Source: an uncultured Lentisphaeria bacterium
GTDB lineage: Bacteria; Verrucomicrobiota; Lentisphaeria; Victivallales; Victivallaceae
Reading direction: 5' to 3'
Assembly: GCA_903863035.1 (NCBI GenBank)
Contig: CAIPAT010000140.1
Location: 1-41,500, forward strand
DNA length: 41,500 bases
Shown here: positions 8,572-16,625 of the stretch, one piece after another
Position numbering within the stretch: position 1 is the stretch's first letter
How the letters are laid out: every line of letters starts with the position of its first letter
The notes under the pieces: generated by a model
The model's input: only the letters and a program-made list of their open reading frames with translations
Told to the model about the DNA's origin: nothing
Databases searched by the model: none
Position numbers and translations under genes: made by a program

Positions 8572-8599
8572 TTGAATTTGAAGATTTATATTGTAAAAT
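8572..8599 (+). promoter_or_regulatory. Candidate promoter of the tRNA cluster
   Basis: TTGAAT (8572-8577) and TAAAAT (8594-8599) are separated by 16 bases and end 33 bases before tRNA-Leu. This is consistent with a housekeeping-type -35/-10 pair. Position supports the call; sequence alone is weak evidence in an AT-rich region. Confidence 0.4.
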
Positions 8600-8632
8600 A
8601 GATGCCTTGACATGAAAAAGGGTCATGATAGT

Positions 8633-8719
8633 GCCGACGTGGTGAAATTGGCATACGCGCTAGGTTCAGGTCCTAGTTCCTTCATCGGAGTGTGGGTTCG
8701 ACTCCCACCGTCGGCACCA
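8633..8719 (+). tRNA. tRNA-Leu (anticodon CAG)
   Basis: Acceptor stem GCCGACG/CGTCGGC, D-loop with TGGTGAAATTGGC, anticodon stem CTAGG/CCTAG around TTCAGGT, a long variable arm typical of class II tRNAs, T-arm GTGGGTTCGACTCCCAC, and encoded CCA. Confidence 0.97.
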
Positions 8720-8844
8720 TTTTATTTTTTGCGGTTTATTCAGAATCGCTGCTAGCTGAAAATTTTGGTGTTTTTTTCGAGGCTTTCTTGAAATTCCAAC
8801 AACCTGAATTACTTTTTGGAGCTTGCAGTTTTTTGAATGTTATC

Positions 8845-8918
8845 GCGGGTATGGCATAACGGTTGTGCACCAGCCTTCCAAGCTGGTTATAGGGGTTCGA
8901 CTCCCCTTACCCGCTCCA
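8845..8918 (+). tRNA. tRNA-Gly (anticodon TCC)
   Basis: Acceptor stem GCGGGTA/TACCCGC, anticodon stem CCAGC/GCTGG enclosing CTTCCAA, T-arm AGGGGTTCGACTCCCCT, discriminator T and encoded CCA. It is 125 bases after tRNA-Leu and probably in the same transcript. Confidence 0.97.
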
Positions 8919-8928
8919 ATGCTCATAT

Positions 8929-9013
8929 GGCGGGGTTCCCGAGTGGCTAAAGGGGGCAGACTGTAAATCTGCTGATTTTATCTTCGGTGGTTCGAATCCA
9001 CCCCCCGCCACCA
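8929..9013 (+). tRNA. tRNA-Tyr (anticodon GTA)
   Basis: Acceptor stem GGCGGGG/CCCCGCC, anticodon stem CAGA/TCTG around CTGTAAA, a long variable arm (class II), T-arm GGTGGTTCGAATCCACC and encoded CCA. Ten bases after tRNA-Gly. Confidence 0.97.
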
Positions 9014-9461
9014 ACCTTTTTCAAGCTCAAAACAAACCCAAACAAGCCTTTCCGGCATTAATCCTGCTTTTCCTGTGATAGCCAGTTTTATGCCATGAAA
9101 AGTCGAATAACGTACTCAAATAGTACCCAAGTCGATTTAGTCTGGATAAGCATAAGACAACAAAACACGACAAGCAGTATTCAATTCTTCCTTTTTCCAT
9201 CTCTGCCCGTTTCCAGCTTAAAATACTCAATATTTGCGGCTAGTACAAAGTACAGAAGATGCGATTTTATCATTGAACTTTTATTTTTATAGGGTAGATT
9301 GATACTAAATACTTCATAATTTTTCAATTGTGCAGGTAAATAAAGGAGAACAGTAAAACACAAGGCTTTAAAGTTACAATTTTTTTAATAATAATTTTCT
9401 TACCTGAAAATTGAAGAAAAATTTCAAAAGCCCGGCAATAAATCAACCCATGAGGTGAAGG
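9014..9461. other. Intergenic region between the tRNA cluster and a DUF3300 gene
   Basis: No gene recognised. The sequence is AT-rich with no hairpin followed by a T-run. Because it lies between a tRNA cluster and a patch that looks acquired, it may contain an old junction, but I found no duplicated tRNA 3' end here. The last 15 bases hold a strong ribosome binding site (GAGGTGAAGG) for the next gene. Confidence 0.4.
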
Positions 9462-10688
9462 ATGAGAAGCATTGCATTGATAGTTCTGTTCTTCGCTATC
9501 GCGCCGTTCCTTGCGGCCCAGGAACAGCAGGCAGCGGCAACAAGTGAGGCGCAGTCACAATTTACCCAATCCCAAATGGAACAACTCGTCGCCCCTATCG
9601 CGCTGTATCCCGATGATCTTCTAGCCCAGGTGCTGGCGGCATCGACCTATCCAGCCGACATCGTCGTCGCGGCAAGATTTATCAAGCGCAACCCTGGTCT
9701 CGACCAGGATGAGATCAAAACTAAAATAACTGATATGGAATTGGACACCAGCGTCAAGGGGTTGATGTTTTTCCCTGAACTTCTCGTAAAAATGAACGAC
9801 AACATGGAATGGACCAAGGATCTAGGTGATGCGTTCCTCGAACAGCAGAAGGATGTAATGGACACGATACAACTCATGCGGGTGAAAGCAAAAAATGCAG
9901 GAATCCTGAAATCCGATGCCAACCAGGACGTAACCACCAACACCACAGGTCAGACCGAGATACAAAGTACCGATCCGGCAACAGTGTACCCACAGAACTA
10001 TACGCCTTCAACGGCATACGGTTCAGATTGGGGATACAGCAACGCTTATTATCCCGCCGTGATTGCCGCTCCGGCATGGCCATATAGAGGTGGTTATGCC
10101 TGCGCCTGGGCGCTCGGCTACAGGTGCGGCTGGAACAATGGCGGCCTGGAATACAATAACAACTACTATCACGGGGACTTCTACCGGAACAACATCAGTA
10201 ATGCGATTATGAATCCTGAAAACAGGAATTGGGCACATGATGGCGCTAATGCCAGATCACTTTCCTCAAACGCTCAACAGCTTGCCAGGCAGACAGATGC
10301 GGCGGCACGCCCCGCCCAAAATTTCAAACAGAATGGTTTAGCTGCTGCAAATGCGGCTGGAAATAATCTTCAGGCAGGTGACCGAACTCAAGCCGCAAGA
10401 TCAGCGCTTCAGAATGCTGACCGTTCGCAGGCAGCGGCGCAGATGCAGAACTCACAGCGCATACAGAATTCGCAAAATTTTGCACAGAACTATTCCCGTC
10501 AAAATATTAATCCGGGCATGAGCGGTTCACGCAATGCCAATCTGGAACGCTCTTACAGCAACCGCGGCGCCCAGAGCCGCACCGTCAGCGCGCAGACCAA
10601 TAATCGAGTAGGAATCTATCAATCCCATGCCGGAAACGCTTCCAGGTCAACAGCAGCAGGAGGAAGCCGCGGTGGCGGCAGAAGATAA
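9462..10688 (+). CDS. Exported DUF3300 protein with Gln/Asn/Ala-rich tail
   Basis: 408 residues with an N-terminal signal peptide (about 1-20, ending in FLAAQ). The DUF3300 domain (about 35-215) is recognised by QLVAPIALYPDDLLAQVLAA and the following helical region. The family has no established biochemical role. The region 215-260 is rich in Tyr, Trp and Asn, and the C terminus (260-408) is low complexity, rich in Gln, Asn, Ala and Ser, ending in GGSRGGGRR. That tail suggests a disordered or surface-associated segment. The gene precedes a DUF2950 lipoprotein, a pairing known from Proteobacteria. The neighbouring IS66 and atpD remnants suggest transfer. Confidence 0.85.
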   Translation: MRSIALIVLFFAIAPFLAAQEQQAAATSEAQSQFTQSQMEQLVAPIALYPDDLLAQVLAASTYPADIVVAARFIKRNPGLDQDEIKTKITDMELDTSVKGLMFFPELLVKMNDNMEWTKDLGDAFLEQQKDVMDTIQLMRVKAKNAGILKSDANQDVTTNTTGQTEIQSTDPATVYPQNYTPSTAYGSDWGYSNAYYPAVIAAPAWPYRGGYACAWALGYRCGWNNGGLEYNNNYYHGDFYRNNISNAIMNPENRNWAHDGANARSLSSNAQQLARQTDAAARPAQNFKQNGLAAANAAGNNLQAGDRTQAARSALQNADRSQAAAQMQNSQRIQNSQNFAQNYSRQNINPGMSGSRNANLERSYSNRGAQSRTVSAQTNNRVGIYQSHAGNASRSTAAGGSRGGGRR

Positions 10689-10776
10689 ATCAGTAAGTCA
10701 TCAATATTTGTGCCCCCTGCGGGCTGGATGAATAAGTGTTTTATAATAAATTTCAAGCCAAATAAGGAACAAAATT

Positions 10777-11691
10777 ATGTACAGAATTAAATATCTGATG
10801 TTGTCGCTGGTTCTCGCGGTTGTTGTTTCCGGATGCAGCTCGGTCACTCCCGATGCGGAACAAGCCGTATTTACTTCAGGCAATGAGGCGTGTAAAGCAT
10901 TGATGGAGGCCGTAAAGAAGAATGACACGAAGCGCTTGATGGAGATATTCGGACCGCATGGCAAAGATATAGTGCTGTCAGGCGATGAAAACCTGGATGC
11001 CGATTCCAGAGCTTATTTCACCAAAACTGCCGCTGAAAAGACGGCTGTTACCGCAATCGGTGACAACCTCTACATCATCGAGCTCGGCAATGAAGCATTC
11101 CCCTTTGCCATACCGCTTTCCACCAGTAACGGCAAATGGTTTTTCAACACCCGCGAAGGAATTGAGGAGCTTATCAACAGGCGGATAGGCAGAAACGAGA
11201 CATTCACCATCAATGTCTGTGAAGCTATAGCCAAAACCGAAATCGAACACGCAAGGAAACGTATGGTCGCTAACGGCATCAGTGAATATGCCATGAAATC
11301 CATGAATGAAACAGCAAAAATCAACAGTATGTACTGGAATCCGGAGAGTGGCAAAAAAGAGTATCTCATTTGTGCAGACCTGGCGCTTGCGGCTCTTGAA
11401 CCAGGCAATCCCAAAAGACAGTCTTATTACGGCTACTATTACAAAGTGCTTAAGGCGCAAGGCCCCGATGCACCGGGAGGGAAGAAAAGTTATCTGGTCG
11501 ATGGCAAACTCAAGAACGGTTTTGCCGTGCTGGCCTATCCCGCAAAATATGACAATCTCGGTATTAAGTCATTCATGGTGTCCAAATGCGGGGTGATATT
11601 CGAGAAGGATCTTGGCGAAAATACCGAAAAGATTGCCGCCGAAATGACTGAATTCAATCCCGATGACACCTGGGAACCAGTTAGAAACTGA
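10777..11691 (+). CDS. DUF2950 family lipoprotein
   Basis: 304 residues with a lipoprotein signal: a hydrophobic stretch ending VVVSGCSS, with the lipobox Cys near residue 20. The mature part matches my recollection of DUF2950 in composition and motifs, such as the N-terminal region around EAVKKNDTKRLMEIFGP and the late YPAKYDNLGIKSFMV. No enzymatic role is known for the family. AAGGAACAAAATT precedes the ATG, and the gap to the DUF3300 gene is 88 bases. The pair probably acts together in the envelope. Confidence 0.8.
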   Translation: MYRIKYLMLSLVLAVVVSGCSSVTPDAEQAVFTSGNEACKALMEAVKKNDTKRLMEIFGPHGKDIVLSGDENLDADSRAYFTKTAAEKTAVTAIGDNLYIIELGNEAFPFAIPLSTSNGKWFFNTREGIEELINRRIGRNETFTINVCEAIAKTEIEHARKRMVANGISEYAMKSMNETAKINSMYWNPESGKKEYLICADLALAALEPGNPKRQSYYGYYYKVLKAQGPDAPGGKKSYLVDGKLKNGFAVLAYPAKYDNLGIKSFMVSKCGVIFEKDLGENTEKIAAEMTEFNPDDTWEPVRN

Positions 11692-11958
11692 CCATGTTTT
11701 TTTGAATTAAAACGGTATAATTCCGGTGGAGCTTGATCCGCGGCTGCCATCCAGTGCCTCAAAGCCTGAAATTACATCGAACATTTCCTCGTCGATGCCA
11801 ATGCATCCCTGACGCAAACTATGGAACTCCCGGTTAAGATTCTCCAGCAATTCATCAATATTTTTGCCGGAACGTTGGTAAGCGTCCAGCCGGCTACATC
11901 TGTTTTTTTGTTTTCCTCCGAGTAAATTATCCTTCAACAATAACCAGGAGGATATTTT
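11692..11958. other. Non-coding, degraded stretch
   Basis: No intact gene. On the minus strand a stretch near 11709-11880 stays open and reads NLNREFHSLRQGCIGIDEEM, which could be the C-terminal remnant of an unidentified gene. I cannot assign a family. Confidence 0.3.
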
Positions 11959-12084
11959 ATGGTCAAACGCGGAATTGTGTGGTGCCGGTGGCAGCGCGCG
12001 CTGCCGGGTTACTGGAACAGCGGTCTTTCTTTTGCTGAGTACTGCCGGATACATGATTTGAAATTGAAAGCGGCTTCAAAATAG
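11959..12084 (+). pseudogene. Remnant of an IS66-type accessory gene (TnpA-like)
   Basis: A 41-codon open stretch preceded by CCAGGAGG. It reads MVKRGIVWCRWQRALPGYWN followed by SGLSFAEYCRIHDL. The W-x-SGLS-x-x-YCR-x-H-x-L pattern is the N terminus of IS66 accessory proteins. The Trp-Arg helix and the C-terminal half are missing, and no transposase follows. It is best read as a truncated insertion-sequence relic. Confidence 0.6.
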
Positions 12085-12145
12085 CGGATCCGACTTCGTC
12101 CTGATTCTTCCGTTTCAGAATCTCCACTGGAAATTGTTCATCTGC

Positions 12146-12338
12146 CTATGCCATCGCCCATGCCGCCTGCATTCCGCGCACATTATGCCGGGCCAGCACT
12201 TCGATGACGATGCCCTTCACATCCAGCGAGCAACACCGAGTAAATCGACGGCAGACGCTCGTCGAACCGCACATCCACAACACTGCCGCGCACCGAAATG
12301 ACCACACCGAAATTCGACAAATTGATTTTGCTCTTCAT
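12146..12338 (-). pseudogene. atpD: 5' fragment of an N-type ATPase beta subunit gene, frameshifted
   Basis: Begins MKSKINLSNFGVVISVRGSV and continues VDVRFDERLPSIYSVL. That is the N-terminal beta barrel of the alternative (N-type) F1 beta subunit. After about residue 38 a one-base shift near 12225 is needed to continue KGIVIEVLARHNVRG. The frame then stops at 12146, far short of the roughly 460 residues of the full protein. A ribosome binding site (AAAGGG) precedes the ATG. No other ATPase subunit genes are present, so this is a stranded remnant of an N-ATPase operon. Confidence 0.7.
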
Positions 12339-12644
12339 GGTTCAATTTCCCTTTCTCAGCTCACGCAGTGAACGAGGCAAACCGTGTTGGCTATCATGCG
12401 TCCCTCATCCGTACAAATTATATGCGACTGACTCGCGATGGATTCAACCACACGCACGTTCTGCTTTTCACTGTCGAGCAAGTCACGCATGCAAAAAAAT
12501 CTTCTCGTGCCTGCTCCAACTGGAATAGTTTTATGGAAGTTAGCTCCTTCTGCCTTTGACATTGCATATTTATAGAATCGTGCGCGCGATTCCTCGCGTT
12601 GTCTATAATTGTCTTACTGGTATTTAGCTTTTCCCTGCTCTTGC
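12339..12644. other. Non-coding stretch upstream of the atpD remnant
   Basis: Open frames here are short and unlike any family I recognise. The first 25 bases (12339-12363) act as the leader of the atpD fragment; the rest holds no recognisable element. Confidence 0.3.
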
Positions 12645-13628
12645 TCAGGACTTTTTGGGTGTTGCGGACGGCGGCACCGGCATCCCTCCGGAAGCAGATG
12701 AAACTGGCGGCGGCGCAACAGGTTGAGCAGGTGCAACAACAGGGGCTGAGACAGGTAAAACTGGCGGCACTACGGCAGTGGCAGTGGCAGATAAAACTGG
12801 CGGCGGCGCAACAGGTTGAGCAGGTGCAACAACAGGGGCTGAGACAGGTAAAACTGGCGGTGCGACGGCAGTGGCCGAGGCAGGTGAAACTGGCGGCGCA
12901 GGTGGAGCTTTTTTTGCTTCTTCCGCTTTAAATTCGTCAATCGTGTCTTTCAGTTTCTTATCGAAATCTTCTTTGAATAATTTCCATCTGGAATTTGGCA
13001 AAATTTTATCCCGTTTATGGACAGACACTCTCCCTTCCTCTATTTCCAGATAAACTTTATTTCCGCTCACTTTGCTTACTTTTCCAGACATTTGCGTGCC
13101 ATCGGTCAATTCCAGTTCAAATACTGAATCTTTAGTCGGGGCCCTGAATTCTCCGAATTCTTTTTTGATTGACTCTACGCTTTTTTTCTCTTCAACTTTG
13201 GGAGTATCCGTTTTTTTCTCAATTTCCTTTTTCTCAGATACCTTTAGCGCCAGAGCCGCAGCTTTTTTCTCTTTTACAGCTGCCTCAACTTTTTTATCTT
13301 CAATTATCTCATCAATTACTGTTTTCAACTTTTTATCATATTCAGCTTTGAAGAATTTCCATCTGAAACCGGGCGCAAGCTGTTCCGGTTTATAAACATT
13401 GGTTGCGCCGTCTTCAACTTCCAGATAAATTTTATCTGCGGTCACTTTAGACAGTGAGCCTTTTATTTTAGTGCTATCCCGCAGTTCCAATTCAACTTTT
13501 GATCCGTTTTCAGGAATCTGAAACTCGCCGATCTGGGCAATTGCTTCTTTCTTGACAGACTCCTTGTTAATCTCGATGCCCATTACCGAAAAACACCCCA
13601 ACGCAACCATAAATAACAACTTTTTCAT
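12645..13628 (-). CDS. Exported protein with two SH3-like repeats and a Pro/Ala/Val-rich tail
   Basis: 327 residues with an N-terminal signal sequence (MKKLLFMVALGCFSVMG). Two homologous domains lie at about 33-105 and 144-225. Each follows the pattern E-LELxDxTxxxGxxSKVxxxKxYLEVE...F+W+FFKxxxDKKLK. The repeated beta-rich motif and the GxxSKV turn suggest SH3-like or Sm-like folds; this is a guess. Lys/Glu-rich coiled linkers separate them. The tail (230-327) is Pro, Val and Ala rich and encoded by a 93-bp tandem repeat. A GAGGTAGC ribosome binding site precedes the ATG. Not a recognised family. Confidence 0.75.
   Translation of the reverse strand: MKKLLFMVALGCFSVMGIEINKESVKKEAIAQIGEFQIPENGSKVELELRDSTKIKGSLSKVTADKIYLEVEDGATNVYKPEQLAPGFRWKFFKAEYDKKLKTVIDEIIEDKKVEAAVKEKKAAALALKVSEKKEIEKKTDTPKVEEKKSVESIKKEFGEFRAPTKDSVFELELTDGTQMSGKVSKVSGNKVYLEIEEGRVSVHKRDKILPNSRWKLFKEDFDKKLKDTIDEFKAEEAKKAPPAPPVSPASATAVAPPVLPVSAPVVAPAQPVAPPPVLSATATAVVPPVLPVSAPVVAPAQPVAPPPVSSASGGMPVPPSATPKKS
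12701..12863. repeat. 93-bp tandem repeat inside the Pro/Val-rich tail
   Basis: The segment starting AAACTGGCGGCGGCGCAACA at 12701 recurs at 12794, and a degenerate third start lies near 12884. The period is 31 codons. It encodes repeating PVLPVSAPVVAPAQPVAPPP on the minus strand, so the repeat changes tail length without breaking the frame. Confidence 0.85.
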
Positions 13629-13854
13629 GCTACCTCAAATAAAAATAAAGAGCCTGTTTCCAAATATAGCGTTCGCTTGACATTATAGTATTTTAACGCA
13701 TTTACATAAAATATATCACTCAGTGGAAAAAGAGCAATCATTATTATTTTTCGGAAAGTATTTTTTGAGAAAAACATTTAAGAATAAATACCGGAGACAG
13801 AATAAATCAGGACAACTGCAAATACATTTTACGATTCACCAAACCCGCAAACGG

Positions 13855-14631
13855 CTAACGGAAATTGGACAGAGGACACTCGCGGTCAACCCAGACCATA
13901 GCTTCCGTCTGTGCCTGAAATCCGATATCTTCATAGAACGGGCGGCCAATCTCGGTGCCGAGCAGATAAAAGGCTTTTACCCCCTTCAGAAAATGGTACG
14001 ACATTACAAATTGCAAAAGCGATTTACCATCCATCTTTTGCTTGAAGTCCGGGGCGGTTGCCATGCCCCATATTCCGCAGATATTACCGGCGGTCGTGGT
14101 TTGCACCGTACATAGCGGAGTATTATTTCTGGAGGCGATAAAAACCTGGACGCCGGGAGCGTCAATAATGCCCGGACCGAAAACTCTTTCCACCGCCGCC
14201 ACCGGCAGATTAAATGCCGAAGCCATAAGCCGGTTTGCAGTTTTCAACATTTTTGCATTACTGACTATTTCAATTTCATAGCCGGCAGCATCATATAAAG
14301 CTAATTCCGAAGTATAAGTCATGACCGGAATATTGCAGGCATGAGTCAGCCCCAGTTTACAAGCGGTTTCAGCGATTCGTTCTTTCAGATCTGCAGCAAT
14401 AAAATATAGCGCCGGAATCTGGCGCAGCCGGATTTTCTCCACTGCGCGACAGAGTTTAATTTCCGGAAAAACCTGGTCATCAAGCAGAAAATAGTTTAAA
14501 TCCGGGTATGGTTCTCCGCTCAGTACGAGTGCCGAATTATGGCTTATTTCAGCTTCATAAGCGGTAGCTCCCCGATAACACAGGGCCAAACCCTCCCCGG
14601 CCAGCTGCCACAGCGGTACTGAAAGTTTCAT
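13855..14631 (-). CDS. GNAT-like N-acetyltransferase domain protein
   Basis: 258 residues. The C-terminal half (about 120-250) has the look of a GNAT fold. A helix (NRLMASAFNL) comes first, then strands around VQVFIASRNNTPLCTVQTT, then GIWGMATAPDFKQKMDGKSLLQFVM where the acetyl-CoA-binding Q/R-x-x-G-x-G/A loop is expected, and finally a closing FYEDIGFQ motif typical of the family end. The acetyl-CoA loop is degenerate. The N-terminal half is not recognised. AGGAGATGTACG precedes the ATG. It may share a transcript with the two genes upstream, 48 bases away. Substrate unknown. Confidence 0.65.
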   Translation of the reverse strand: MKLSVPLWQLAGEGLALCYRGATAYEAEISHNSALVLSGEPYPDLNYFLLDDQVFPEIKLCRAVEKIRLRQIPALYFIAADLKERIAETACKLGLTHACNIPVMTYTSELALYDAAGYEIEIVSNAKMLKTANRLMASAFNLPVAAVERVFGPGIIDAPGVQVFIASRNNTPLCTVQTTTAGNICGIWGMATAPDFKQKMDGKSLLQFVMSYHFLKGVKAFYLLGTEIGRPFYEDIGFQAQTEAMVWVDRECPLSNFR

Positions 14632-14678
14632 CGTACATCTCCTGAATGAATTTATGTTTCCCCGAATTCGTATGCAGG

Positions 14679-16625
14679 TTACTCCTTTACAAGGCCATTT
14701 GGAGCAAACCGCAAAGCCAATATCGTGATATCATCGGACTGCTCCTGCCCGGCAGTAAATTTTGAAACAGCAAAGAGGATCGTTTTGGTAATATTTATCG
14801 GGGTCGGATTGACGGCGCAGTCAGCCAGGACGCCTAACAGCCGGTTTTCTCCGAATTCATTATTGTCGATATCCATGGCCTCGGTAACGCCATCCGTATA
14901 GAGCACCAGTGTATCCCCGGGATTGATGGTCATCGAGTCCAGCCCGTAGTCCAACTCGGCCACACCTACCGGCGGACCGTGCCGTTTAGATACTTTGGTG
15001 ATACCGTCGCCGCTTCTCAGGATGAACGGCGGATTGTGCCCGGCATTGGTGTACTGCATTTCACCAGTCCTGATATTCAGGATAAGCATGAAATAGGTGA
15101 CAAACATTGAAGTCTCATTATTATGGCTTAATGATTGGCTGACTTTAGTGACGATTTCGCCGGTGTTCATTTTTATATTTGCGATGCCGCGGTGCAGGGT
15201 CTGGGTCACCGCCATAAACAACGACGCGGGAACACCTTTGCCGGAAACATCACCAATGACGATGCAAACATGGTCGTCGTCGAGATGGAAGAAATCATAG
15301 AGGTCGCCACCAACGGCTTTAGCTGAATTCAAAACGGCATACAGGGAGAATTCTTTACATTCGGGAAACGGCGGAAGCAGTTGGGGCAGAATACCCATTT
15401 GAATGTCTTTGGCGATTTTCAATTCACTTTCAATTTTTTCCTTAGCCGCGGTCGTCTCTTTAAGATTTTCGATATGCTTGACCAGCGCGGCCTGCATCGC
15501 GGAAAACGCAGTGCTAAGTTTGCCGATTTCGTCATTGGCGATTATTTCAGGCATGACAGCATGGAAATTTCCGCTGCCGATTTCACCGGTGGCTTGGGTC
15601 AGGATACGCAACGGCCGGGTGATTTTCAGGGATATCCAGATAATTACTCCCAGCAGCAGCAGCATTCCGATGATAAACAGCGTCAAAATGGTAACTTCCA
15701 TCCTGGCGATAGCTTCAAACAACTGGTCTTCGGGATAAATGATCCCCAGCGACCAGCCGTTGGATTGCAGCGGAGTATAAAACATCCAGGATTTTTTCTG
15801 ACTGATCAAATGTTTTTTATATGGCACTAAGCCGCTTTTGCCGGCGATCATGTCCCGTCCGGCTTCACGCAGAAATTTATCTTCGCGTTCTTCGGCCATG
15901 CTGAAAATAGTTTCATTCATTATCCGCTCGGCGTCAGGATGAGTGATGATACGTCCAAATTTGGAAATAAGGAAAGCATAACCGGAATTGTTAAGTTTGA
16001 TCGTGGACACCGCTTTTTGCAGCCATGACAGCGACAGATCAACGGTGATAACACCGGAGAACTCACGCTTGCCGTCCTGCACACGATAAAACGGAACGGC
16101 ATAAGAGGACATTACAACTTCATCAAAATACGGTTCAGTCCAAACTGCATGTTCCAGCGTTTTCGGAAGCGTGTACCAGCTGTAATAGAAGTATTCATAG
16201 TCTGTACCACCCGTATGTTCCAGCTTAATACCTCCGTCCTTCCTGGCGGAATAAACCATGTAGTATTCTTTGCTTTTATCAAAACAGTAAGGCGCGTAAG
16301 CAACGCTCAAACTGTATATTTCCGGACGATCGTATTGCATGCTTTCCAGCGTTGCGGTCAACAGTTTACCGACTTCTTCGTCAGTCATTTTGCTGTTTTC
16401 AAACTGAATTGCCAATTGCTTGCCCAGTCTGGTCGCTTCAATAAATATCTGGTCCAGTCGGTTAGCGGTGGACTCGCCGATATGCCGGGTGCTTGTCTCA
16501 ATCCCATCCTGCATCAGTGACCATACATAGCAGGTGACATAGGAAAAGATACCGATAGAGACGATCATCACGCTCAGCAATATATAAAAACTTTGCTTAA
16601 ATGCCAGACTTCTATTTTTGAACAT
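14679..16625 (-). CDS. Membrane sensor phosphatase: Cache - HAMP - SpoIIE/PP2C
   Basis: A membrane helix (about 7-30) comes first, then a periplasmic dCache-like sensor (about 45-300; note SGVITVDLSLSWLQKAVSTI). A second helix (about 315-337) leads to HAMP (SLKITRPLRILTQAT...), a short coiled linker and a PP2C-type phosphatase. Its metal-site motifs are AVGGDLYDFF and VIGDVSGKGVPASL, with NAGHNPP and YTDGVTEA later. Such proteins dephosphorylate anti-sigma-factor antagonists. The start at 16625 is chosen because AAGGAGG lies just before it; an alternative ATG at 16652 would add nine residues. The gene overlaps the end of the upstream binding-protein gene, implying translational coupling. Confidence 0.92.
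   Translation of the reverse strand: MFKNRSLAFKQSFYILLSVMIVSIGIFSYVTCYVWSLMQDGIETSTRHIGESTANRLDQIFIEATRLGKQLAIQFENSKMTDEEVGKLLTATLESMQYDRPEIYSLSVAYAPYCFDKSKEYYMVYSARKDGGIKLEHTGGTDYEYFYYSWYTLPKTLEHAVWTEPYFDEVVMSSYAVPFYRVQDGKREFSGVITVDLSLSWLQKAVSTIKLNNSGYAFLISKFGRIITHPDAERIMNETIFSMAEEREDKFLREAGRDMIAGKSGLVPYKKHLISQKKSWMFYTPLQSNGWSLGIIYPEDQLFEAIARMEVTILTLFIIGMLLLLGVIIWISLKITRPLRILTQATGEIGSGNFHAVMPEIIANDEIGKLSTAFSAMQAALVKHIENLKETTAAKEKIESELKIAKDIQMGILPQLLPPFPECKEFSLYAVLNSAKAVGGDLYDFFHLDDDHVCIVIGDVSGKGVPASLFMAVTQTLHRGIANIKMNTGEIVTKVSQSLSHNNETSMFVTYFMLILNIRTGEMQYTNAGHNPPFILRSGDGITKVSKRHGPPVGVAELDYGLDSMTINPGDTLVLYTDGVTEAMDIDNNEFGENRLLGVLADCAVNPTPINITKTILFAVSKFTAGQEQSDDITILALRFAPNGLVKE

Noticed and set aside
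12599-12931. Plus-strand Gln-rich open frame
   Set aside because: It is the complement of the Pro/Val-rich tail of the minus-strand protein; its repeat is explained by that gene.
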